A stretch of DNA of 64,000 bases from Phytomonas francai (lineage: Eukaryota; Euglenozoa; Kinetoplastea; Trypanosomatida; Trypanosomatidae), in the NCBI GenBank assembly GCA_001766655.1, contig MJCC01000003.1, positions 1,372,578 to 1,436,577 of the forward strand, in the 5' to 3' direction. Under the pieces are notes generated by a model that did no database searches, had not been told where the DNA came from, and was given only the letters and a program-made list of their open reading frames with translations. Numbering within the stretch: position 1 is the stretch's first letter; every line of letters starts with the position of its first letter. The position numbers were made by a program, and so were the translations under genes. Of the stretch, positions 8,721 to 18,643 are shown piece by piece.

Positions 8721-10292
8721 TTAGTTGTTCCCGGTGTTTCTAATCCATCCTAAAACATTCTTTGTGAGCCTTGAAGCGGCATCCTGATTTTCCGCATTTT
8801 TTGCAGCCTTAATGCCGAATTTTTCGATTGACTTTTTCCGTTCGTGAAAGCGCATTTTACTCAGTACGTGTCTTGCTTCAAGCTGATCTGTTGCTGCGAA
8901 GTCAGTGTTATTATTATTCTTACTTGAGGTGAATGTATTGCGTTTGGGAACCGGTGGATTTTGTGTCAAAATGTGGAGTGGGGTGCTGGTATCATTAAAG
9001 TTCTCTAATAAGCACTTTAGCCCACAGATATGTGCCTCCTGAACGAATATGGTGGATTCCAAATCTAAATTACGCCCAATATTATCTGTTCCATATGGAT
9101 CCTTTATGGCAAACTCAAAAAAAGGCGGCCTACCATCTGTGTTATCAGGCTTATCCCAGCCCATTGATTTTTTAGACAGGTTCATAACGCTGGTACACAC
9201 AACACTATCCGTATAGTTGAAAATTTTTCCAAAGTATTCAAGAAACGAAGCAAGTAAAAACCCCAGTTGAGCCATATCGCCATCCTTACTCGATGCCAAA
9301 GGTTCGTACTTTGGTGAGTCTTTTAGTAAATGAGGTTGACATGCATTTTTCTCTGTCGACACTACTGGAATTATACCAAGCTGAGCCAAAAAGTGCACCA
9401 ACATCACAGTTAACGCATAGCTTGCAAGAAGCCCATCAATCGAGTTAATAGTTCCACATGCACGACCCCATTTCTTTAAGGTTAACAGGAGATGTCTTGA
9501 GTAGGGATACTTTGCAAGAGCTTCACCAAAGAGGTATGAGTCTCTCAATCCTGTAGAGGAAAGGCAAAAATCAAACGGAAAACGATAGATTTCGGGGCCG
9601 TAACGAATGTCTACGGGAAGGCTCAAAAGAATATTTTTATTCTGAGATTTCACATGAGGAAGGGCATACATTAACGAGCAGGTGTCGTCAAACCTAGCTG
9701 TAGCGAACTTGAACATGCCGTCCCATTCCACCTCATTGGCGCCATAATTTTCTTTAATAAAATTTGTGAATTCTTCTGCTTCCGAATTGCTGAGTTGACG
9801 AATAAACTGAAACACGCCATCACGAGAAAGACTATGGAGGGGTGAACCTGGGAAGGACTTACTGACCCGGTCCACTTTTAGAACTGGTACACGTGCTTTA
9901 GGAAGAGCCCATGCTTTTAGCCCTAAATGACGCAATTCACTCGCGACACGCTTCACGATTTCAGAAGCTTCATCAGTACCAGGCTCAATATCGGATACGC
10001 CAACAAAATCAACGTCCCCAGCAACTTCAAAAATTTTTAGCGTGACAAGACCTCCAAAAATAAATACGTTCATATCATACCCCGCAGACTGAATAACAGA
10101 TTCGAGTTGCTCACGTGCCAAGCAGCACTCATTAAAAGCTGCCTCTCCGGTATCACAGCTTTGTGCAATATCGACAACATTCTTTCCGATATTCTTCCAA
10201 TGTGGATCTTCAAAGGATGGTAAATCGGATTTCCATGGAAGGGTAAGAAATCGTGCAAGACATATTCCTCCTAGATGTCGAATTTTTCTCAT
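8721..10292 (-). CDS. Terminal uridylyltransferase, editing TUTase RET2-like
   Basis: Starting at the ATG at 10292 (523 residues), the protein shows a DNA polymerase beta-like nucleotidyltransferase core. The GG at 80-81 (FGGLVTLKIF) and the paired aspartates 93 and 95 (GDVDFVGV) form the metal site, with a likely third carboxylate at Asp228 (LPVDIRYG). A ~130-residue insertion between the second and third carboxylates, and the downstream KKWGRACGTINSIDGLLASYAL helices of the nucleotide-binding domain, resemble trypanosome RET2. RET2 is the editosome enzyme that adds U residues to mRNA cleavage fragments. Other TUTases (MEAT1, TUT3, RET1) cannot be fully excluded, and RET1 is much larger. An in-frame TTG six codons upstream is unlikely to be the start. 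The N-terminus is basic and compatible with mitochondrial import. Confidence 0.8.
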   Translation of the reverse strand: MRKIRHLGGICLARFLTLPWKSDLPSFEDPHWKNIGKNVVDIAQSCDTGEAAFNECCLAREQLESVIQSAGYDMNVFIFGGLVTLKIFEVAGDVDFVGVSDIEPGTDEASEIVKRVASELRHLGLKAWALPKARVPVLKVDRVSKSFPGSPLHSLSRDGVFQFIRQLSNSEAEEFTNFIKENYGANEVEWDGMFKFATARFDDTCSLMYALPHVKSQNKNILLSLPVDIRYGPEIYRFPFDFCLSSTGLRDSYLFGEALAKYPYSRHLLLTLKKWGRACGTINSIDGLLASYALTVMLVHFLAQLGIIPVVSTEKNACQPHLLKDSPKYEPLASSKDGDMAQLGFLLASFLEYFGKIFNYTDSVVCTSVMNLSKKSMGWDKPDNTDGRPPFFEFAIKDPYGTDNIGRNLDLESTIFVQEAHICGLKCLLENFNDTSTPLHILTQNPPVPKRNTFTSSKNNNNTDFAATDQLEARHVLSKMRFHERKKSIEKFGIKAAKNAENQDAASRLTKNVLGWIRNTGNN

Positions 10293-10499
10293 TTTGTGTT
10301 CTAAACGCAATTGAAATAATGGAAGCGAAGAAGTTCATATCTGAAGCGAAAAAAAAATCAAGATGATAGAATATAAAAGCGAAGTTTAAACGATTGCTTT
10401 TTACTTATATGAAAAGGAATGTAATTTATTTCAAACTAATAGATTGTTGAAGATAATAAGTAAAATGAATAATAAAGTAAAAAAAAAAGTCTGCAGAAT

Positions 10500-11114
10500 T
10501 TATTTCAAGCGACGCCATACCTCTTGCAGTTCTCTAATAGTATCCGAATAGTTGCCCCCAAACATATCAGCGACACCAGATAAAAGACACTTTCTAGATT
10601 TTTCGATGTTAAACCGAGGTGATACTTGTATTGCATCATTGGGACCAAAAAGTGCTTCAAGAAATGCATTTTTTTTTGCTTGTAGAAATTCATTGTTGAC
10701 GCAAGAAAGGCTTGAGTATTTTCCACCAATAGATTCATCTAACGCATTTCGGATGTTATTGGAATTTTCAAGCGATTTTTTGCTGGAGAAACGCAAAATT
10801 TTTGTTGCTTGAGTTACACTCTCAGAGGGTCCACTTGAATGCATAGCACTATCCATTGTAAAATGATTCGTCGTTTCTTCAGTGTTCTCGTAATGTGAAT
10901 TGTTTGGTGTTTGGGTACGGCTACACGAAGAGGGGATATGTTTACTTGGAGAAGAATTTCTCGAGTCTACGCTTTTTACTTCGCTATCGTCTGATTTTTC
11001 GGTTTCTTTAACAATTTCAAAATCTTTGAACTCGACATTTCTAACGGGCTCTTCCCTTATTTTTTCGTCATTCTTCTGAGAACCTTTTTGCTTATGATAC
11101 AAAAATGCGAGCAT
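10500..11114 (-). CDS. Hypothetical low-complexity protein, 204 residues
   Basis: The ATG at 11114 opens a 204-codon frame ending in TAA, and it is the first minus-strand gene after the strand switch. The N-terminal two thirds are Ser/Asn/Glu/Lys-rich and probably disordered (NSSPSKHIPSSCSRTQTPNN). The C-terminal ~60 residues look more ordered (KKNAFLEALFGPND; SGVADMFGGNYSDTIRELQEVWRRL). No family recognised. It is the only substantial frame in this stretch and has the right strand, which supports coding. Confidence 0.5.
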   Translation of the reverse strand: MLAFLYHKQKGSQKNDEKIREEPVRNVEFKDFEIVKETEKSDDSEVKSVDSRNSSPSKHIPSSCSRTQTPNNSHYENTEETTNHFTMDSAMHSSGPSESVTQATKILRFSSKKSLENSNNIRNALDESIGGKYSSLSCVNNEFLQAKKNAFLEALFGPNDAIQVSPRFNIEKSRKCLLSGVADMFGGNYSDTIRELQEVWRRLK

Positions 11115-11834
11115 CTATACTTTGAGTTATTTATAAGCTCAAAACTAAACAAGTGAAAACTAAGAAAAAAACGGGAGAAAATATAAAACCCCGTGCAAAA
11201 TGCAGACTAAATAACGCATCCATGGTTAACGGCGATAAATAGCCCACTGTTTTTAAGTTTTTGAATACCCAAAAAAATCCCATTACTCCGAAGGATCGTA
11301 GCAAACGCACAAAGTGAAGTTATCCCCGGCCTGGGGCCAGCCACTGCCTTCCATTAGCCCCCCAATCGTTATTTCAGGAAAGTGGGGGGGGGGGGGGGGG
11401 GGGAAGGGTCTGGAGCCATTCATTTGCCTTTCATAACCCCCCCTCGCCCTAACATCAAACATTGCAATATGGAAAAAAATTATAAAGGTGTGGGCGGCGG
11501 GATGGCATTTTAAAGGATAAGGAAAGGTTAAGTGTAATGACGAAACGAACCTGAATCCAGAGCATGAACGTTTGAAGCTCGCGATGGCAAAGCTTGAGAC
11601 GCCAAAAATGTATTAATAATTTGAATCCCTTTTTTATTTTTGAAAAAGATGATCCAGTTTTCATTTTGAAACAAATAGAGGAGAATGGTGCGACTTTCTG
11701 CTCGCCGCAGAAAATTTTAAATGGAACCTGTGGTTGCTCTGAGGTAATGCCTTGTCTCCCTATTTTAGTGAATCAATTCAATTGGGGTTATTTTTCCAGG
11801 GCTATATTGAACCTAGAATCTAATCGGAAGAATA
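11115..11834. promoter_or_regulatory. Divergent strand-switch region, probable transcription start for both clusters
   Basis: All confident genes to the left read minus and all to the right read plus, so this 720-base stretch lies head to head between two polycistronic units. In trypanosomatids such divergent regions hold dispersed RNA polymerase II start sites marked by H2A.Z and acetylated histones, and G runs are enriched there in T. brucei. Here an uninterrupted run of 20 G lies at 11384-11403, next to a locally GC-rich patch (about 11320-11410), in AT-rich surroundings. No TATA-like or other fixed motif stands out. A frame at 11594-11854 lacks an ATG at its left end and overlaps the next gene, so I do not call it. 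Confidence 0.7.
11384..11403. repeat. Homopolymeric G run (20 G)
   Basis: This is the longest homopolymer G run in the window. It lies inside the divergent strand-switch region about 270 bases from the minus-strand start and 430 from the plus-strand start. It could form a G-quadruplex or act as a nucleosome-modulating promoter element. Its exact length is at risk of sequencing error. Confidence 0.9.
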
Positions 11835-13331
11835 ATGTATTCCGATATCATTAGCGAACCTTCAGATTCTTTTCAAGTAGGTAAAATTAAATCACAATCT
11901 TTTTTTGTAGAATTTCTGATAGATAATTTTTTTGTAAAACCTTCAAATCATTCCCCACCGGTCAGCCTATTTAATCCAACTCTTCATTTGGCTGGATTGA
12001 ATACGCTTGTTCCGTTATTAGCGCAGCAAGTAGGTAACCTTTGTCATGAATTAAGCTTAGTGCCGGAGCGCTGCGTTCAAATTGGACCTTCTTTTAAAAT
12101 AATCACCAAGCCTTTAAAAATTGTTGCTAGTTTAGCTTACTTGACGCATCTAGTCGTTTTCGAGAATACAGGTATAGAGATTGGGCCATCTTTATTTGAT
12201 AAGTGGTTTGGATTTTGTGTGGGTAAGCATGGTGAAGTTCTTTCAAAGAACTGGCTGATAGCTCAAGTGTATGTAAGGAAATTGGTGAAGGCAGAAACTG
12301 TACTGTATCGTATCTTAAAGGCACTCAGTAAAAATAGTGTTGACAGATCTCTTATGAGAATTGAAAACGAGCACGCACTATTCTGCTCACCGAACCTTAG
12401 GTCTTCTTTAGAGAGAAATTTCCTATTTGCATCCTTTCAAGCGGCATTTTCTTCCCTTTGTTCCTTTGGTTCAGCAATTTCGTTCTCGTTCGAGAAATCT
12501 TTGGAACTGTTTGAAAGCTCTTTTTTAGATTCTAAGATCATGCTTCGTGACCTTCAACAGACCGTATTTGGGGTTACCAAGCTTGATGAACTAGTTGGGA
12601 GCAATTTTTTCATTGAAAATTTATTTACATGCACATCAGCTGAGCTTAATGGTGTTTGCTTTTTTCTGTCACTTAGACGCAGATGCACCAATCTTTTTAA
12701 TACGGCCTACTGGTCTTCTGAGGCTGTTATAAATTCTGCTGATGTCATGTCGATGCTTTATCATGATGTTTTAACGTACTTCTGCTGCTACTCCATTAGA
12801 AAGAAAAGAAGTTTGGTACTTCTAGATGCAGTCTTTTTTTTTCTTTTTGGAAAGAGTAGCATTAGTTACGACAATACATTAAATAATAACCAGTCGGAGC
12901 TTAAAGAAGCATCAAAGCATGCACGACGCTCTTACTTGAGCAAAGTTGTGGTAAAATCATGTACAACAGTGTCCCACAGCCTTCCTATTTGTGGCGTGAC
13001 TGAGACACACGTAAGGCGGGATGTTGCATCGCCATTGAAATTCTACAAGTGCGATTTTCGTTGCTTTAATGATACACATACGTTAAATAGTGCAGTTGAG
13101 CTTCTCTCTAGTATGTACGATGTTTCTGCTATTAATGATAAAACGAATGTTTCGGATAACAATGACATTCTGGACGGGGTACTCAAAAAGAATACTGCTA
13201 TTGACTTTCCACTTAATGGGGTAGAGTTAGCAATACCTACTACTATAGATGATGATGACATTGATTTTTATCTTAGAAACTACTCGGAATTTGATAAAAT
13301 GAATCGTGTGCATTATGCCATGAGCGAGTAA
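11835..13331 (+). CDS. Hypothetical protein, 498 residues
   Basis: First gene of the plus cluster. The ATG at 11835 follows an in-frame TAG at 11814-11816, so no longer start exists. The protein is rich in Phe, Leu, Ser and Cys, with alternating hydrophobic helices throughout (LFNPTLHLAGLNTLVPLLAQQV; DVLTYFCCYSIRKKRSLVLL). It has an acidic Asp run near the C-terminus (TTIDDDDIDF). No enzyme motif or clear transmembrane pattern is seen. The all-helical appearance might suit a scaffold or tubulin-complex type protein, but I cannot support a family. AT-rich codon use matches its neighbours. Confidence 0.65.
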   Translation: MYSDIISEPSDSFQVGKIKSQSFFVEFLIDNFFVKPSNHSPPVSLFNPTLHLAGLNTLVPLLAQQVGNLCHELSLVPERCVQIGPSFKIITKPLKIVASLAYLTHLVVFENTGIEIGPSLFDKWFGFCVGKHGEVLSKNWLIAQVYVRKLVKAETVLYRILKALSKNSVDRSLMRIENEHALFCSPNLRSSLERNFLFASFQAAFSSLCSFGSAISFSFEKSLELFESSFLDSKIMLRDLQQTVFGVTKLDELVGSNFFIENLFTCTSAELNGVCFFLSLRRRCTNLFNTAYWSSEAVINSADVMSMLYHDVLTYFCCYSIRKKRSLVLLDAVFFFLFGKSSISYDNTLNNNQSELKEASKHARRSYLSKVVVKSCTTVSHSLPICGVTETHVRRDVASPLKFYKCDFRCFNDTHTLNSAVELLSSMYDVSAINDKTNVSDNNDILDGVLKKNTAIDFPLNGVELAIPTTIDDDDIDFYLRNYSEFDKMNRVHYAMSE

Positions 13332-13631
13332 GGTTTTTTTCCGGAACATTCCTGTTCCTTACTTTTTTTTTTTCAAACTACTGCTTCTATATATATATAT
13401 ATATATATATATGCGCGCAAATCTTGCCCATAGCCTTTGTTTATATTACCTAAAATAATTCGGTTATTTTTAGTTAGAAAATAACTGTTTTTTTATTTTC
13501 AATAATAAAAACAAAAACGCTTTGGATTGTTCTTTCCCTTCACTATTACCTCTTTTTTTTTGAATTTTCTTTTATTTCCACCTGAATCGTAATATTCCAG
13601 TATTTTAACTTTCTTAAAGGTAAGTGTTGCA
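13332..13631. other. Intergenic with TA repeat and pyrimidine tract
   Basis: A (TA)12-type microsatellite lies at 13388-13412. A T-rich pyrimidine tract at about 13545-13580 followed by AG dinucleotides fits a trans-splice acceptor for the next gene. No gene seen. Confidence 0.6.
13388..13412. repeat. (TA)12 microsatellite
   Basis: An uninterrupted TA run in the spacer before the Rad5/Rad16-like gene. Confidence 0.85.
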
Positions 13632-15953
13632 ATGCGTGCATGTCGTGTCTTTTTACTGGAATTGACAGCACTTGCAAAAGCTCCAGTTTCACAGGGATCT
13701 AGTTCTTCTGAGTTTGCTAATGTGAGAGGGTTTTACTCAGCGCTATCGTATGATCACGACTTTAAACATGTAGAAGTTCCACATATGACTACGCAGCTTC
13801 TACCATTTCAGAAAGAGGGTGTCGGGTGGATGGCCCACAGAGAGGTTAATCATGTGGGTGGGATTATGGCTGACCATTTGGGAATGGGCAAGACAATACA
13901 AATGATAGGTCTTTGCTTGGTTTCAGAGAATGTTAATCAACTTGTCATGACAAACAGGATGAAGCGACTTATGATTCAATCGGAGGGCTATCGATTACTC
14001 ACTATAGTTCGACAGCTTCAAAAAATTAGCATAGTCTCAAATTGTACCCGGCTGAATCGTCCCGCAGAGGATCTGAATAATATTTCTTCACAAATTGAGC
14101 ATGCGATCTCAGGCAAATTCAAATCTTCTACTTTTTTGGGATTAAGGAAAGAGGTGGATAAGTGGCTCGACTTTACTGCAAAATTTCATCCTTCTTATCA
14201 AAAAAGAGCTAAGTCCTTCTTAGATGACGAAGAAAAACGTGATTTCGAAAGTATTCAATCGAAGGAGCTTCGTACTCTTGTAGTGGTCCCTGCGGCGCTC
14301 ATGCTCCAGTGGCAGCAAGAGATTGACTCAAAGGTGGACCCATCCCGTGGAATCAAAGTTTACTTGTATCACGGTGATAATAAATGGGTAAGCAGTACAG
14401 AGTTGGAAATTTATGATTTTGTAATTACAACGTACGATACACTAACCAACTCAGCGCAAAATGCTTTTATACCAGGGGATGATCCAAAGACCTTTGCATT
14501 CAGTAGAAAAGAGGCTGGGCCTCTCTTTCATATCTATTGGAAGCGTGTCATTTTGGATGAGGCGCATATGATTCGGCATAGTAAAACCTTTCGATGGAGA
14601 GCAGTTAGAGAAATTCGTGGAGTTCACCGATGGGTGGTTACCGCAACACCTTTACACAACACCATACAAGATTTACAGAATCTTCTGCATTTTGTAGGAC
14701 TATCCAAACTCCCTTTGTTGCCTGGAACCAACCCGGAGGATCTTCTTAATGATCCGATTCTCCAGCGCAGTATCGCTCTCTCGCTTCAACCGGCTTTTTT
14801 ACGGCGCGGCCCCATTATGATCCGGAACGGGGTCAGGGAGGTTCTTGTGCAGCTCCCGCCGAAGCACGAGGTGGTTGTGAAGCAGCCTTTTACGGTGCAG
14901 GAATCCAAAATGTACAACAGCATTTTAGCCCGCTCAAGAAGCGCGCTGTCTTCGTCCGAATACAAGGAGGGCTCATTCCATATTTTTGCGATGATGACCA
15001 GGCTTAGACAGGCGTGTTGCCACCCCTGGATCAGCCAAGGAAAGGTATTGCAGGTTTTTGTGTGCGGATTGTGCAATACGGAGGCGACCGGCGCAGTCAT
15101 GACGAAGTGCGGCCACCCTTTTTGTTATGAATGTCTGATGATCCGATTTCGCGAGGTCGTGGGAGGTGACGACGTTGGCAGTCGTCTCCCTTGCCCCACA
15201 TGCGGGGACGCTGTTTCGTATGATTCCGTTTTTAGAAAGGTCACCCAAAGCTCATCGGAACGAATTGCGCGATACAGAAGGACAGAGTTTGAACTAAGCA
15301 CGAAGCTGGAAATGATTCTCAAAGCGTTTCGAGACATGCGCTCAAATTTCCCAGATGATAAGATGATTATTTTCTCGCATTTCACGTCTTTTATGGATGT
15401 CATAACTGTTGCTTTGGAACGCTTCGAGGTTGATTTTATGAGAATCGATGGCACCATGACCCTTACGAATCGAAATATAACTATTCGAGCATTCCAAACA
15501 AACACAAACACAAAGTTAATTCTCGCAAGCAAAACTGCTACGGGGGTAGGTCTTAACCTGACAGCCGCTAATCACGTACTGGTAGTCGATCCATGGTGGA
15601 ACCCCGCCATTGAAGAGCAAGCGGTGCATCGCTGCTATCGTATTGGTCAAAAAAAGCCAGTCCACGTATCTCGTTTTATTATATCGGATACGATCGAGCA
15701 ATACTGCTACGAAATTTGTCAGAAGAAGAAGGAATTTGGCGACGCCATATTGCGAGCCGCAACTTCCGGTGATTCAGGTGCTAGGCTCGCATCATCAAAA
15801 CTTCAAGAGCTTGTTGCGCGTTTGAAATATGTTGGTGGACAAGATTCTACAGCTTCTGACAATATCGCTACCAAAGAAGAAAAGGTACCAGTGGAGGACG
15901 AGAAATCCTCTAGCGATGACTATTCTGAAGGCGTGTTAATAACAAAAATTTAA
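13632..15953 (+). CDS. Rad5/Rad16-type SNF2 ATPase with embedded RING finger
   Basis: The 773-residue protein is a SWI2/SNF2 DNA-dependent ATPase. Walker A is DHLGMGKT (81-88), and the Walker B box DEAH lies near 309-312 (VILDEAHMIRH). A RING finger at about 478-535 (CGLCNTEATG, CGHPFCYECL, CPTCG) is inserted between the two helicase lobes, as in Rad5, Rad16, HLTF and SHPRH. The C-terminal lobe has ASKTATGVGLNLTAAN and VHRCYRIGQ. Family members translocate on DNA and act as ubiquitin ligases in post-replication or nucleotide-excision repair. A HIRAN domain, which marks Rad5/HLTF, is absent because only ~50 residues precede the first helicase motif, so Rad16-type is more likely. Canonical DEMGLGKT is changed to DHLGMGKT. 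Confidence 0.9.
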   Translation: MRACRVFLLELTALAKAPVSQGSSSSEFANVRGFYSALSYDHDFKHVEVPHMTTQLLPFQKEGVGWMAHREVNHVGGIMADHLGMGKTIQMIGLCLVSENVNQLVMTNRMKRLMIQSEGYRLLTIVRQLQKISIVSNCTRLNRPAEDLNNISSQIEHAISGKFKSSTFLGLRKEVDKWLDFTAKFHPSYQKRAKSFLDDEEKRDFESIQSKELRTLVVVPAALMLQWQQEIDSKVDPSRGIKVYLYHGDNKWVSSTELEIYDFVITTYDTLTNSAQNAFIPGDDPKTFAFSRKEAGPLFHIYWKRVILDEAHMIRHSKTFRWRAVREIRGVHRWVVTATPLHNTIQDLQNLLHFVGLSKLPLLPGTNPEDLLNDPILQRSIALSLQPAFLRRGPIMIRNGVREVLVQLPPKHEVVVKQPFTVQESKMYNSILARSRSALSSSEYKEGSFHIFAMMTRLRQACCHPWISQGKVLQVFVCGLCNTEATGAVMTKCGHPFCYECLMIRFREVVGGDDVGSRLPCPTCGDAVSYDSVFRKVTQSSSERIARYRRTEFELSTKLEMILKAFRDMRSNFPDDKMIIFSHFTSFMDVITVALERFEVDFMRIDGTMTLTNRNITIRAFQTNTNTKLILASKTATGVGLNLTAANHVLVVDPWWNPAIEEQAVHRCYRIGQKKPVHVSRFIISDTIEQYCYEICQKKKEFGDAILRAATSGDSGARLASSKLQELVARLKYVGGQDSTASDNIATKEEKVPVEDEKSSSDDYSEGVLITKI

Positions 15954-16981
15954 TGCAGCTGCCTATACTACGCTTAAAACTCTTATTTTAAACCTTTTAT
16001 GGAGATGTTACGATATAGCAGCTTTTGTTTTGTCTTTACACGCGCTTCTTATAAACAAATCGAAGAAAGCTATGCGAGAAATCTACTAAGACTCCCTACA
16101 ACAGGAAAATAATCCTATTTCATTTTTTGTGGTTGTTTCGGTGTGTTTTTACCATTTAGCGAAAAATTTAAAGACTTCTTATTTCACTTACCAGCTTGCA
16201 CTTTTTGCTTAGAAAGGAAAAGCCCTATTTAGAAGCCATAGGTTAAATTCAAAAATAGGGAAAATATGGTGTGTTCATTATGCCTTGTTTATGTATCCTG
16301 AAATCTTGAGCCACTTCTGGATTTTTAAGACCTCAACAGTATTATTTTTGCGCTGCAATTAGGTATCCCATCGTCGAATAAAGTATTATCAATGTGCATT
16401 AACCGCAGAAAAGCACGTTAAAGCATAAAAATTCATTTCCTCAAAAAAAAAATCAGAGAAAATACCCCTTGTAAAATATTTTAAATCAATACTAACGAAG
16501 GGTTATTACTGAATCTCTATTATATCCTGATTAAGCAGAACGCTAGTCAATTATCTTTGGATGGAACAGAAAGTTACAGACTTGATACTAAAGAAAGCGG
16601 CAGCTTGAGCGGTGGCAAATGATACTTAAAAACCCTTGATCAATCCTTTTCTCATATTTCTAGACTCTGTGTCCATACAAAACCGCTTTGTTTTCTCGTT
16701 TCATCCTATTATCTCTTTTTATTACGTATTTCCCTATTCTCGTTTCATTATGATCTGTGATGTGAAGAGTAATCTTCACGTTTCATATTACCACTTTTGA
16801 TCCCTCCATATGCAAAAAAGAATTTACTTGCATTTAATCATTTATTACCTCCTTTGCTCATTTGAATTGTTGACCTCTTGCTGGTTTCCTTCCTCCGAAA
16901 GTAAGTTCTGAACAGTTTTGTGGGCCTTGCAGAGCCAATACAAGAGTTAAAAATACAAAAAAAGATTAGAAACTTACTGCG
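15954..16981. other. Intergenic, AT-rich, 1 kb
   Basis: No gene or RNA recognised. T/C-rich stretches at about 16690-16745 could be the pyrimidine tract for the next gene. Very short frames here have no coding character. Confidence 0.5.
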
Positions 16982-18262
16982 ATGGAGACATCCCAGAGAA
17001 ATAACAATGGTGCCTTTTTTTATTCTACTCGTACAATTGACGCCTTGAAGAGTCACGACTCCCTGCCTGAACTCCTCGAAAGACGCGCGCGGGAGGGATT
17101 CGCGACGAGTGCGTACTGGGGCGTAACCGGTGAGGTGCCCCCGCGCGAAGCAGACGATGTCACCAACCGCAATACGTTTCGCTTTACTGGCGAGCTAGAG
17201 CGAAAGCTCGTCCCCTTTCCAAAGGAGCAAACCAGCCTTCCCCGAATGCTAGACTACACATTAAAAGGTTTTCACATCACTTCAAAACCGGATGGATCTT
17301 TTCTTGAGCCGGATAAGTTGATGAATGAAGCGCAACTGCAGAAACTGAAGGATGGCGATGCAAATGTAGAGGAAGGGCCGGACGGTTTTAGACTGAAGCC
17401 TCGATTCTTAAACACCGTTTCAACTGCGCATCAGCCTCCTTCCGGCTTCTCTAGCGACGTCCTGGATGCTCTCTGTGAAGGGCAAAAGAAAGAGGATAAC
17501 CTTCAGCAAAGACTTTCAGAGCTTAAAAAACAACCCTGTAGTTCAACAGACCCTGATGGCTATCGGCTTACTTCTGATGATTATTGTGATATGTCTAAAA
17601 TTGACCCTTCTTCTTACCGAGTAATGGAAAGGACTCCAGAAGATCCTGACGCAAATTTGGAAGTTTATCGCAGCCGGTACAACAATGTAGAACGCGAGGG
17701 ACCGAAGCGACGCGAACACGCCTTTCAGACATTACAGCGAGGGCGGAATGTGAATGGGGATACCCTTCGCAGTACGCTTTCTAAAATATCGGATGAGAGT
17801 CTGCCGCGAGGCTATGTTCCTTATTCAGCCAAAGAGTGGATAAGCACTACGCATCGCGAGCATGCCTCCTATGACCCTGTCAAAGCAGCAGAAATGAACG
17901 ATCCGACTGCCACATTGCCTCTGCGTAACACCCACTATAGCCTTTCAGAGGAGTTTAAGAACTCGTTAATGCAGAGCCAGGAGAGGTTTGCTCGCCGCTA
18001 TAATGGCGAATTTGCAACGGAGTATGCAGACAACTACCAGGACTGTTTGGATCCGACCCAGGTAAGCAAGGGTCATGGCGTAAAAAAGGTGTTTGATATC
18101 CAAAATGGAATTTACACCATTAATCATGTATACCATCATCCTCGAAGTGATGTTGTGACGAATGAAACCTACACGCCTGCAGAAATAGTTCCGGGTCAGT
18201 ACACGACAATGTCAAAGGAACCGCTTCACGCGCGGAATACCGTAGGCGGAACTACATGGTAG
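16982..18262 (+). CDS. Hypothetical protein, 426 residues, with short internal repeats
   Basis: The ATG at 16982 opens a 426-codon frame ending in TAG. The protein is hydrophilic and has no membrane segment. It contains three imperfect copies of a G-(F/Y)-(R/H)-(L/I) motif near residues 95, 133 and 191 (KGFHITSKPDG, PDGFRLKPRF, PDGYRLTSDDY). The C-terminal third has Tyr/His-rich segments (YSLSEEFKNSLMQSQERFARRYNGEF). Such short-motif, loosely folded proteins are common among microtubule inner proteins and cytoskeletal linkers of flagellates, but that is inference. No catalytic motif is visible. Confidence 0.7.
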   Translation: METSQRNNNGAFFYSTRTIDALKSHDSLPELLERRAREGFATSAYWGVTGEVPPREADDVTNRNTFRFTGELERKLVPFPKEQTSLPRMLDYTLKGFHITSKPDGSFLEPDKLMNEAQLQKLKDGDANVEEGPDGFRLKPRFLNTVSTAHQPPSGFSSDVLDALCEGQKKEDNLQQRLSELKKQPCSSTDPDGYRLTSDDYCDMSKIDPSSYRVMERTPEDPDANLEVYRSRYNNVEREGPKRREHAFQTLQRGRNVNGDTLRSTLSKISDESLPRGYVPYSAKEWISTTHREHASYDPVKAAEMNDPTATLPLRNTHYSLSEEFKNSLMQSQERFARRYNGEFATEYADNYQDCLDPTQVSKGHGVKKVFDIQNGIYTINHVYHHPRSDVVTNETYTPAEIVPGQYTTMSKEPLHARNTVGGTTW

Positions 18263-18643
18263 GTTGGTAAAATTTAGCACATTATAGAAATATGCCTTGG
18301 TTTCTTAATGTGTGTAGATTCCATGTAAATTGTACTTCTTTTTCTTTCCCTCCTCTAAAGGAGGAGAAACATGCATGTTGATATAACTATGTAGATACCT
18401 TTCTCTCTACCCATATCCACACCAATTATGGGATATGAAGCTTAGGCTGTAGTAATCGCTTTATATTTTTTTGTGTGTAAAAAGGATCTGAGTCGTGAGT
18501 CTCCCTTGTATTTAACAGTTTACATGCCACAATAATACCTTCTCGGCTCTCTGACGAAGCGTTTTATCATATTATTTTTGGCCTATTCAGTAGCCCGAAA
18601 GTATCTACACTCTAGAGTTGCACCCAACAAATTTTTAGCGATC
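18263..18643. other. Intergenic with likely splice acceptor
   Basis: The T-rich stretch at about 18561-18588 ending in CAG at 18588-18590 is a good trans-splice acceptor. It lies downstream of an in-frame TTG at 18578 but upstream of the ATG at 18644, which argues for the ATG as the real start of the next gene. Confidence 0.55.

Noticed and set aside
11594..11854. Open frame in the strand-switch region
   Set aside because: It begins with TTG, overlaps the next gene in another frame and has no conserved feature.
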